Shown here in pieces: positions 18,385 to 25,446 of a DNA stretch of 63,270 nt (position 1 is the first letter of the stretch; every line of letters starts with the position of its first letter). The stretch is from Bacillota bacterium. Lineage in GTDB: Bacteria; Bacillota; Clostridia; Lachnospirales; Lachnospiraceae. The DNA lies in the NCBI GenBank assembly GCA_902363515.1, contig CABJAN010000020.1, positions 1 through 63,270 of the forward strand, read 5' to 3'. The position numbers were made by a program, and so were the translations under genes. Below the pieces are notes generated by a model. That model did no database searches. It was not told the origin of the DNA and saw nothing but the letters and a program-made list of their open reading frames with translations.

Positions 18385-18524
18385 ATTTTTAACGCCTTTC
18401 TACACAATAAGATAGATAAAATCCGTATCATAGCATTATACTATACCTTTTTTTAAATTACCATCCCTTCTTTTTCATTTATAATATTTTCACAGAATCT
18501 TCACGATTTTTCCGGCTTTCTAAT

Positions 18525-18553
18525 TTGACCTTTCCCCGCTTTTCCGTTATACT
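18525..18553 (+). promoter_or_regulatory. sigma-A promoter of the (p)ppGpp synthetase gene
   Basis: TTGACC (18525-18530), 17-bp spacer, TATACT (18548-18553). Five of six bases match consensus in each box. The TTG of the -35 box is in frame with the gene and could be mistaken for its start codon. Confidence 0.85.
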
Positions 18554-18593
18554 TGATACAGATTTATTTTTATACGAAAGAAGGATTTTCAGC

Positions 18594-19295
18594 TTGAACA
18601 TTACACATAAAGATTTAGTACAAAAACAGGAAACTCAGGATAACAACATCATTCTATACCCTGAACGTTTTATTCAAAATACTGACAATTACAATGCCCT
18701 GATGATGATGTACCGCTGTGCCATTCGGGAAATCAGCACCAAATTAGAGGTTCTGGATGATGAATTCTCTGTAAAACACAAGAGAAATCCCATCTCTTCG
18801 ATTAAGAGCCGTATCAAACAGCCGGATAGTATTTACCGGAAACTAAAGAAAAATGGATATGATTTTACAGAAAAAAATATCCGGGAGCAGCTAAATGACG
18901 TAGCCGGAATCCGGGTGACCTGTCCTTTTATTAATGATATCTACACTGTGGCAAAGCTCCTTGCTGATCAGGATGATATTACGGTTCTCAGGATTAAAGA
19001 TTATATTCAGAATCCCAAAGAAAACGGATATCGCAGCTATCATATGATTGTGGAAATTCCTGTGTTTTTCGCTGAAGGAAAGACCCCTATGCGGGCAGAA
19101 GTGCAGATTCGTACCATTGGCATGGACTTCTGGGCCAGCCTGGAACACCAGCTCCGATACAAAAAAGACCTGGGCGACAATACCCAATACGATTTAATTA
19201 CCAGAAAACTCTCCGAATGCGCCCACGCCATCACTGCCACAGACAACCAAATGCAGGACATCAAAAACCTAATCGGAGAATACACCGATTTCTAA
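18594..19295 (+). CDS. small alarmone synthetase, RelQ/YjbM type GTP pyrophosphokinase
   Basis: Makes (p)ppGpp or pGpp from ATP and GDP/GTP. 233 residues with a single RelA/SpoT synthetase domain: SSIKSRIKQPDSIYRKL, NDVAGIRVTCPF with the metal Asp, NPKENGYRSYHM and the catalytic AEVQIRTIGMDFWASLEHQLRYK block (written in parts: AEVQIRT, MDFWASLEHQ). There is no HD hydrolase, TGS or ACT domain. The start is TTG at 18594, 9 nt behind AAGGA; the open frame reaches 18525, but that codon is the -35 box. The C-terminal helices would form the tetramer as in RelQ. It stands alone, followed by the structured element at 19372. Confidence 0.93.
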   Translation: MNITHKDLVQKQETQDNNIILYPERFIQNTDNYNALMMMYRCAIREISTKLEVLDDEFSVKHKRNPISSIKSRIKQPDSIYRKLKKNGYDFTEKNIREQLNDVAGIRVTCPFINDIYTVAKLLADQDDITVLRIKDYIQNPKENGYRSYHMIVEIPVFFAEGKTPMRAEVQIRTIGMDFWASLEHQLRYKKDLGDNTQYDLITRKLSECAHAITATDNQMQDIKNLIGEYTDF

Positions 19296-19371
19296 CCCTT
19301 AGAAATCTCTTTTCTTACTCTTAACCTAAAAGGCTAGAAAATTCTCACAGATGAAGCGATTACAAAAAACA

Positions 19372-19481
19372 GCCTTTCCGGCTATTGGTGCAATCCCAGC
19401 GAATCTGCTGCGTTCCCGTTGAGACTACAGACTCAACGGGAACGCAGGCTGAGCCGGAACCGTATCAATAGCCGGAAAGGC
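19372..19481 (+). repeat. structured palindromic element, copy 2 (behind the alarmone synthetase gene)
   Basis: Outer arms of 16 nt (19372-19387 and 19466-19481) are perfect inverted repeats, extended by wobble pairs. Inside is a perfect 14-bp hairpin (19410-19423 with 19432-19445) with the loop ACTACAGA. The side segments are AGCGAATCTG (19398-19407) and GCAGGCTGAGC (19444-19454). Loop and side segments match copy 1 at 3948-4057 read on the minus strand, while the outer arms differ completely. It begins 77 nt behind the stop of the alarmone synthetase gene in its sense. No T-run follows the outer arm. Confidence 0.72.
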
Positions 19482-19522
19482 GTCCGTATGCTCCCTCCAT
19501 CTGCCAAAGATTTCCTGCCTTT

Positions 19523-20542
19523 TTATTTTCCAAAACTACATGCCGGATAATGACAGGTATCGCAGCCCAGACAAAGTCCACCATGTCCAAGTCTAGTCAG
19601 ATCCCGTCTTGTAACAGGCACTCCTGCTGCAACTCTTGGCAGTATTAAATCAAAAATCGTGGTTTTTGCATACATAACACAGCCAGGCAGTCCCATAATA
19701 GCAGTTCCATCTTCAAAATACGCCAGACAGAACATGGCTCCCGGCAGTACCGGCGCTCCATAGGCAATGACCTTGGCTCCTGTGGCTTTAATAGCTCCCG
19801 GTGTCTGGTCATCCGGGTCTACGCTCATGCCTCCTGTGGTGATAATTAAGTCGCAGCCCTTTTCCTTCATATCCAGAATAGCTTCTGTAATCTTTTCCTT
19901 ATCATCCCCAAGAGTTACATGCTCTGTCACCTGGATTCCATAACTTTCCAGCTTCTTCACTACCACTGGTGTAAAGGTATCCTGGATTCTTCCATAGAAA
20001 ACCTCATTTCCTGTGGTTACAATTCCTGCCTTTAAACTCCGGTATGGCAAAAGCTCACACAGAGGACGTTCCCCTGCCACCTCTTTTACCTGTTCCATTT
20101 TCGCTTTTTCAATTACCAGGGGAATGATTCTGGTTCCCAGTAATTTATCCCCTGCTTTTACCGGAGTATTGGTATGGCGGGTGGCTATCATGACCTGGTC
20201 AATATCATTAATAGCATTAAGACGTTCCACATCTACCCGAAATAAACCGTCGCACTGGGCTTTCAGTTCAATTTTTCCTTCTTTTACTGCTGAAGCTTCC
20301 ATATGGGTATTCTGGCACACTTCTTTTAAAATCTCTGCTGCCTCATTTTCGTGGTACATGGTGTCATCCTTTTCCCACACATACAGGTTATCCTTTCCCA
20401 GACTTAGCAGTACCGGAATATCCTCTTTGGTCACCACATGCCCTTTCCGAAATCTGGCATCCTTGGTTACTCCTTTGATAATCTGTGTAATATCATGGCA
20501 AAGTACATGGCCTTCTGCCTCTTGTGTCTTAATTAATTTCAT
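19523..20542 (-). CDS. MoeA-like molybdopterin-binding protein with Cys-rich tail
   Basis: 339 residues. The central part is a MoaB/MogA/MoeA-type domain: AGIVTTGNEVFYGRI, then CDLIITTGGMSVDPDD and IMGLPGCVMY, the motifs that hold the molybdopterin-adenylate and molybdate in Cnx1E/MoeA. The tail CLGCDTCHYPACSFGK is not in MoeA and may bind an Fe-S cluster or metal. I place the start at 20542 (GGGAG about 8 nt upstream), because the open frame above it overlaps modC. It closes the mod/mop block, 17 nt behind modC. It probably inserts molybdenum or matures the cofactor for the Mop enzyme. Confidence 0.88.
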   Translation of the reverse strand: MKLIKTQEAEGHVLCHDITQIIKGVTKDARFRKGHVVTKEDIPVLLSLGKDNLYVWEKDDTMYHENEAAEILKEVCQNTHMEASAVKEGKIELKAQCDGLFRVDVERLNAINDIDQVMIATRHTNTPVKAGDKLLGTRIIPLVIEKAKMEQVKEVAGERPLCELLPYRSLKAGIVTTGNEVFYGRIQDTFTPVVVKKLESYGIQVTEHVTLGDDKEKITEAILDMKEKGCDLIITTGGMSVDPDDQTPGAIKATGAKVIAYGAPVLPGAMFCLAYFEDGTAIMGLPGCVMYAKTTIFDLILPRVAAGVPVTRRDLTRLGHGGLCLGCDTCHYPACSFGK

Positions 20543-20559
20543 GTCCTTCTCCCTTTCCT

Positions 20560-21603
20560 TTATTGATACAATAATAATACATTTTGCGGCGCAATGCCAA
20601 GCTGTGCCGGCATCTGCCCTGCCCAGCGTTCTTTGGACAGCCGCCACCACAAATCCGGGGCTTTGGCATCCTGATTTTCATACCGGAACATAACTGCAGT
20701 TTCAAAGGGCTCTTCCATAACCTCTGAAAGCTGTACTGCATACACGTTTTCTCTTCCTTTGGGATTGAAATAATGAGCCCGAAGTCCCACTGCACAAAGT
20801 CCATCTTTCACCGGCTTTGCTGTTTTCAGGGAAATCCCCCACTCTGGAACCTGAACCTCATATTCTCCGGTCTTTACTGCTGCTGCAATGTTTTTACAAC
20901 CAGTAAGTGCAGCTCCTGCCCGGCTTCCCGGATTTGCAAAAACTTCCTTTGTATTTCCTGTTTCTAAAATCTTACCCCTATGAATCAGGGCTACCCGGCT
21001 GCACAAATGATACACCTCATCCCTGCTGTGACTGACAAAAATCACATCCTTGTTAAATTTTTTTAAAAGATCCAGAATCTGAATCTGCAACTGATCTCTC
21101 AAATATGAATCCAGTGCGCTAAAAGGCTCATCCAGCAGCAAGAGTTCCGGCTCACTGACCAGGATTCTGGCAAGGGCAACTCTCTGCTGCTGGCCTCCGC
21201 TTAACTGTGCCGGATATTTTCCCAAAAGTTCCTGAATCTGAAAAAGTTCTGCGCTCTCCAGCATCTTTTCTTTTCTTTTTTTCTGATTCTTTTCCCAATG
21301 CAGTCCGCAGAGAATATTTTTTTCCACGGTCATATTGGGAAACAGCGCATAGTTCTGAAATAAATAGCCCACTCTTCTTTTCTGAGGGGGAAGATTGATA
21401 CCCTTTTCACTGTCAAACAGTACCCTGTCATTTAGCACAATTCTGCCTTTATCCGGGGTAATAATGCCTGCAATCAGCTTCAAGGTCATACTTTTTCCAC
21501 TGCCGGAAGCCCCCAGCATTCCCAGAATTCCCTGTTCATGTTCCAGATGCGCCTCTAAGCGAAAACTTCCGTAATCCTTGCTTACTTCTGCAAAAAGGCT
21601 CAT
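20560..21603 (-). CDS. modC: molybdate ABC transporter ATP-binding protein
   Basis: ATPase that powers molybdate (or tungstate) import. 347 residues: Walker A GASGSGKSMT, Q-loop LFQNYALFPN, signature LSGGQQQRVALARI, Walker B LLLLDEPFSALD, switch His in FVSHSRDEV. The C-terminal 110 residues correspond to a degenerate TOBE-like regulatory part. The start at 21603 overlaps the modB stop (ATGA); the longer open frame overlaps modB. It is followed by the MoeA-like gene. Confidence 0.95.
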   Translation of the reverse strand: MSLFAEVSKDYGSFRLEAHLEHEQGILGMLGASGSGKSMTLKLIAGIITPDKGRIVLNDRVLFDSEKGINLPPQKRRVGYLFQNYALFPNMTVEKNILCGLHWEKNQKKRKEKMLESAELFQIQELLGKYPAQLSGGQQQRVALARILVSEPELLLLDEPFSALDSYLRDQLQIQILDLLKKFNKDVIFVSHSRDEVYHLCSRVALIHRGKILETGNTKEVFANPGSRAGAALTGCKNIAAAVKTGEYEVQVPEWGISLKTAKPVKDGLCAVGLRAHYFNPKGRENVYAVQLSEVMEEPFETAVMFRYENQDAKAPDLWWRLSKERWAGQMPAQLGIAPQNVLLLYQ

Positions 21604-22268
21604 GCTTTCACCGCCTTCCTGTTTCTGGTTTCCAGCAGATTCACAATCAAAAGAATCACTGTGGAAATCCCAAGATTTACCATGACCCACACAAAAGCAC
21701 CTGCCTCATCATTGGTTCGCCAGAGCTGATAGACCGTTGTGGAAATGGTAGCTGTTTTTCCCGGAATATAGCCAATGAGCATACTGGTGGCTCCGTATTC
21801 TCCCAACGCCCTTGCAAACGCCAGAACAGTTCCCGCCAGAATTCCCTGACGACAGGCGGGCATCCGTATTTTCCAGAAAATATAGGTATTGGACAGCCCA
21901 AGGGTCTGCCCTGCATAAGCCAGTGTTTCATCAAAACTTTCAAAAGCGCCTCTGGCTGTGCGGTACATAAGTGGAAAAGCCACCACTGCGGAAGCAAGAA
22001 TTCCGCCATACCAGGTCATAACCACCTGAACCCCCAGTTCTGATAAAAACATACCTATGGGACGTTTTACCCCAAAAATCAAAAGGAGAAAATAGCCGCA
22101 GACTGTAGGCGGCAAAACCATGGGTAAAGTAAAAACCACATCCAGAATCCCTTTCACCCATCTGGGAAGCTTCGCCACATAATACGCCGCAAAAATTCCT
22201 ACAAAAAAAACAGTCACACAGCTTGCTGCTGCAATCCTAAGTGAATTCCAAAGGGGATACCAGTCCAT
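21600..22268 (-). CDS. modB: molybdate ABC transporter permease
   Basis: 222 residues with five to six membrane segments. The cytoplasmic coupling motif is RALGEYGATSMLIGYIPG (EAA-loop form typical of ModB: ALGEFGA). LPMVLPPTVCGYFLL in the second third is also characteristic. It starts 3 nt behind modA and overlaps modC by 4 nt. A single permease gene forms the homodimeric channel. Confidence 0.96.
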   Translation of the reverse strand: MDWYPLWNSLRIAAASCVTVFFVGIFAAYYVAKLPRWVKGILDVVFTLPMVLPPTVCGYFLLLIFGVKRPIGMFLSELGVQVVMTWYGGILASAVVAFPLMYRTARGAFESFDETLAYAGQTLGLSNTYIFWKIRMPACRQGILAGTVLAFARALGEYGATSMLIGYIPGKTATISTTVYQLWRTNDEAGAFVWVMVNLGISTVILLIVNLLETRNRKAVKA

Positions 22269-22271
22269 CCT

Positions 22272-23177
22272 CTATCCCTCCTGATTCACCGGTGAAAAAC
22301 CTACCTTCTCAAAAATTTCCATAGAAGTATCGGTCTGCAGATAATCTAAAAAGGCCTGAGCCTCCTCCTGGTGCGCGCTGGTTTTTAATACACTGGCCGG
22401 GTAAATTACCTGGCCGCACATTTCCGGTGTTGCAGAATCAGAAACTGTTAATCCTGCGGAATAAGCGTCTGTACAGTAAATCACACCACAGTCCACACTG
22501 CCTTCTGAAATCTGAGTGGTTACTTCTTTTACATTGCTTCCATAGGAAATCTTACCGGCTGCTGCCAGTTCCTCTTCCTGCAGACCATAATAATCCAGGA
22601 TTTTCTGAGTATACTGACCTACCGGAACATCTTCATTTCCCATGGCCATTAAGATTTCTTTATTTTTTAAGGCCTCTGCCAAATCGTCAAAGCTCTCAAT
22701 GCCAGCCTGGCTCCCCTCTGCCACACAAAGGGTTACTTTATTTTCCAGAATATCTGTTCTGGAACCTTCCAGCACATAATCCAGTCCTTCTGTATTCACC
22801 TGCGGGTCAGCCTGTATATCCAACTGGTCCATTTGCTTCTGTCCAGCGGAAATAAACAAATCGCAGGCCGCTCCTTCCTGAATCTGGGTCTTTAAAGTTC
22901 CGGAGGAATCAAAATTAAAGCTGACTTTTACCTCCGGGTGTTCTTTGGTGTAAAGGTCTCCAATTTCCGTCAAAGTCTCTGTCATAGAGGCTGCTGCAAA
23001 GACCGTCAGTTCCACAGGTTCTTCTTTGACCTCTTCTTTCTGTTCCGGCTCCTTCTTTTCTTCTGCTTGTTTTTCCGCTTCTTTGCTTTCCTGTTTGTCC
23101 TGCCCCTCTCCCGAACAGGCAGTCATAGTCATTGCCATTGTTAAGGCAAGTACCAGGGATACAGTTCGTTTCTTCAT
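22272..23177 (-). CDS. modA: molybdate-binding lipoprotein
   Basis: Substrate-binding protein of the molybdate importer. 301 residues from MKKRTVSLVLALTMAMTM. It has a lipoprotein signal with the lipobox TAC (Cys at about 21), followed by a charged low-complexity linker (about 24-52) and the ModA fold: ELTVFAAASMTETLTEIG, FNFDSSGTLKTQIQEGA with the oxyanion-binding Ser, DLFISAGQKQMDQL, and GVIYCTDAYSAG. AAAGGAG is 7 nt before the ATG; the open frame reaches upstream into the leader but is not used. Confidence 0.96.
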   Translation of the reverse strand: MKKRTVSLVLALTMAMTMTACSGEGQDKQESKEAEKQAEEKKEPEQKEEVKEEPVELTVFAAASMTETLTEIGDLYTKEHPEVKVSFNFDSSGTLKTQIQEGAACDLFISAGQKQMDQLDIQADPQVNTEGLDYVLEGSRTDILENKVTLCVAEGSQAGIESFDDLAEALKNKEILMAMGNEDVPVGQYTQKILDYYGLQEEELAAAGKISYGSNVKEVTTQISEGSVDCGVIYCTDAYSAGLTVSDSATPEMCGQVIYPASVLKTSAHQEEAQAFLDYLQTDTSMEIFEKVGFSPVNQEG

Positions 23178-23252
23178 AGATTCTGCTCCTTTCTTTTTCA
23201 GAAATATCAGAAAATGTCTTACATTTTCTTCGCGTGGATTTACACGCTTCCT

Positions 23253-23309
23253 GCTTTTATACTTGCTTGAGCATAAAAGCATTGTATCAGAATTTTCAAC
23301 ATTTTTCAA
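23253..23309 (-). promoter_or_regulatory. modABC promoter with palindromic operator candidate
   Basis: TTGAAA (plus-strand 23304-23309), 17-bp spacer, TACAAT (23281-23286), reading left. The -35 box lies inside the last codons of the upstream HAD gene. Directly downstream of the -10, GCTTTTAT and ATAAAAGC form an 8-bp inverted repeat with 12-nt spacing (23253-23280) over the expected transcription start, a good place for a repressor such as the ModE-like protein encoded upstream. Further into the leader are two more hairpins (23232-23247 and 23209-23229). Confidence 0.6.
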
Positions 23310-23931
23310 TTTTATTTTCTGTAAAAAGAAAACTATTGCCAGAAAATGTCCAACACAAATCCTCCCGGCAATCCCCCAGTTGAAGCAGTTGCCTTTCTTG
23401 TTGTTCTCCTGATTTTTCCAAAAACAGTTTTTTCTTGTTCCAGGAAGTTACAAGTTCCGTATAAGCCACAGGTTTCTGTTCTTCATATACCAGATAATTT
23501 GCTAGCACATGAACTTTTTCTTTTGAAATTCCATGATTTTCCAGCCAGAAGTCAATAACATTTCCCAGTCCTGCTGAAACAATCCACACTGGAACGTTCT
23601 GTGAAATACATGTTTTCAAAAGCTGCACACACCCTGACCGTTCTCTTAAAAGTTCTGCCGCCTCTTTTAACGTGTCTTCCAAAACCTGCTCCCGGATATA
23701 TAACTTCATCTGCTCCTGCCACCAGTGTTCCGCCTCTTCCGGCAAACGCTTGTGATAAAACTGATACAACGCCTCCCTTGCCTGTCCAAAGGAAGAATTT
23801 TTCCCTAATACATGAACACTGGCATAAATGGAACTTCCGATTTCTGTTATGGTCTTATCAAAATCTGTTACTAAAATCCGATTTCCAGCATTAAGAAGTC
23901 TGTAAATTTCCTCCATACTACTCTGTTCCAT
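23296..23931 (-). CDS. HAD-superfamily phosphatase-like protein
   Basis: 211 residues. Motif I is VTDFDKTIT with the nucleophile Asp at about 23; motif II is WIVSAGLGNV; the Lys of motif III lies in SWNKKKLF, and motif IV is LGDCREDL. The cap is helical, as in UMPH-1/pyrimidine 5'-nucleotidase and phosphoserine phosphatase proteins. After motif IV only about 20 residues remain, shorter than those families. It overlaps the ModE-like gene by 14 nt and its end carries the modA -35 box. A role in nucleotide or cofactor phosphate removal during molybdopterin maturation is conceivable, but the substrate is unknown. Confidence 0.75.
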   Translation of the reverse strand: MEQSSMEEIYRLLNAGNRILVTDFDKTITEIGSSIYASVHVLGKNSSFGQAREALYQFYHKRLPEEAEHWWQEQMKLYIREQVLEDTLKEAAELLRERSGCVQLLKTCISQNVPVWIVSAGLGNVIDFWLENHGISKEKVHVLANYLVYEEQKPVAYTELVTSWNKKKLFLEKSGEQQERQLLQLGDCREDLCWTFSGNSFLFTENKIEKC

Positions 23932-24259
23932 AGTACCGCTCCATCACTTCCTCCACTGCCTTCCAGGCAGCACGTTCCGCTTCTTCATAGGCAGCCAGCA
24001 TTTTTTCCCCTTCTTTTGTCAGACTGGAACCATTTTTCCGCATTCTGTAAATTAAAGGAATTCCCAATGCCTGTTCTGCCTCTCCCACGATTCTCCATGC
24101 CTTACTGTAGGCCATTCCCATTTCTTTTGCCGCCTGATTCAGGGAATGATACTTTTCTATACCATGAAGCAGGTCTGCCACACCTCTGCCAAAATAGGCA
24201 GGATCTTCCTCTGTTTTTCGTTTTATTCTCACCCGGGTAATATAGTAAAAGTCATTCAT
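23918..24259 (-). CDS. ModE-type winged-helix regulator (DNA-binding domain only)
   Basis: 113 residues forming a LysR/ModE-like winged helix: GRGVADLLHGIEKYHSLNQAAKEMGMAYSKAWR is its core (shown by AAKEMGMAYSKAWR, about 44-57), then EQALGIPLIYRM and a basic wing GSSLTKEGEK. The C-terminal molbindin domains of full ModE are missing, so this is a short form that cannot bind molybdate by the known site. It overlaps the ligase gene by 4 nt. Regulation of modABC from the palindrome at 23253 is the natural guess. Confidence 0.85.
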   Translation of the reverse strand: MNDFYYITRVRIKRKTEEDPAYFGRGVADLLHGIEKYHSLNQAAKEMGMAYSKAWRIVGEAEQALGIPLIYRMRKNGSSLTKEGEKMLAAYEEAERAAWKAVEEVMERYYGTE

Positions 24260-25446
24260 AATATCCTCCGTTTACCTAAATAGCAAGGTTTGTCTTCCTT
24301 TTTTACCAGTCTCCACCGATATTCTACCGGATACTCTCTCCAATTGGAAATTCCAGGCATCTCCAAAGGGGCTGTTCCATAGCCTTCCACCAAAATGCCT
24401 TTTTTCGTAAGTGTGGTCTGATAGTCAATGACTCCAGAGGCTGAAAACAACTTCTCATCCAGCTCTGCCATGCTCTGCCCCTGTTCCATTCTGCTAACCT
24501 GGTCCAGACGATGCAGAACACTTCCGCAGGGACAAGGCTCTGCATAAAATCTGGTATAATCCCCAGTGCGATAGCGAATCAAAGGCATAGCCTCTGCCTG
24601 CAAAGTAGTAATAACCAGTTCTCCCCAGCATCCCGCTGGCAGAGGATTTCCCGCTTGATCCACAATTTCTGCCAGAATGTCATTTTCCCGCAGGTGCATT
24701 CCCTGAAAAGCAGGACAGGTCACTGCACCGGCAAGCCCCATCTCCCTGGAGCCATAGTGTGGATACAGCCTGCTCCCAAGACGCATTTCAATTTCCTTTT
24801 GAATCCCTTTTGGACACACATCTGCACTGATAAGAGCTCTTTGCAGACTGTTCTTTGGCTTTAACCGCAGCAGGGAAAGAAGAGGAATGGGCATTCCGAC
24901 AAAGGTTTCCGGCTTCTCTTCTTCCAGTATATCCAGAAGTTCTCCATAGGTTCTCCCAATTCCGGCCTTAACAGGAGTCGCTTCAAGCTGACAGACAGCC
25001 TCAGAAATCAGTTCTCCAAGCCCTCTTGCTCCGGAAAATGGCATACAAATCATGGTTTTTTCCCCTTTGTGTACCAGTTCGGACAAGCCTGCTGCAAAAA
25101 AGGAAACCGTCCGGTTCTGGTCCTCCTCTGAATAATAAATTCTTTTGGCAGTTCCGGTGGTACCTGAAGTGGTCTCTGTGCGAACCCGCTCTATCAGAGA
25201 CTGGCTTAGCAGAACCATTCTGTTTCCTTCTCTTCGCAAATCTTCCTCTGTGGTAAAAGGAAGCTCCTTTACCTCTTCCAGGGAATCCAGTCTAAAAGGC
25301 AGATTGCCATAAAACCCTCCCCGTTCTTTTTCCCTCTTTAAAAGCTGATTTAATTTTTTAAGCTGCAGGGTTTCCAAGTCCTGCCTTGTAACACAAGACA
25401 ACCCTTCCTGTTTTCGAACCCAGGCATCCAGCGCTGCTTGTTTCAT
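24256..25446 (-). CDS. AMP-dependent ligase related to phenylacetate-CoA ligase (DVU_1553 type)
   Basis: 396 residues of the adenylating superfamily. P-loop-like TTSGTTGTAKRIYYSEED (about 92-109), YGSREMGLAG at the usual A5 position (Y-G-x-x-E), and ELVITTLQAEAMPLIRYRTGDY as A7/A8. A zinc-like CPCGS lies just after. The protein is shorter than phenylacetate-CoA ligase (about 430) and the end is truncated compared with it. It overlaps TrsS and the ModE-like gene by 4 nt each. As part of the Mop cluster it may activate an acid or a cofactor side group; the substrate is unknown. Confidence 0.82.
   Translation of the reverse strand: MKQAALDAWVRKQEGLSCVTRQDLETLQLKKLNQLLKREKERGGFYGNLPFRLDSLEEVKELPFTTEEDLRREGNRMVLLSQSLIERVRTETTSGTTGTAKRIYYSEEDQNRTVSFFAAGLSELVHKGEKTMICMPFSGARGLGELISEAVCQLEATPVKAGIGRTYGELLDILEEEKPETFVGMPIPLLSLLRLKPKNSLQRALISADVCPKGIQKEIEMRLGSRLYPHYGSREMGLAGAVTCPAFQGMHLRENDILAEIVDQAGNPLPAGCWGELVITTLQAEAMPLIRYRTGDYTRFYAEPCPCGSVLHRLDQVSRMEQGQSMAELDEKLFSASGVIDYQTTLTKKGILVEGYGTAPLEMPGISNWREYPVEYRWRLVKKEDKPCYLGKRRIL

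Noticed and set aside
23918..24259. Full-length ModE
   Set aside because: Only the DNA-binding domain is present; the two molbindin domains are missing and no second gene for them follows.
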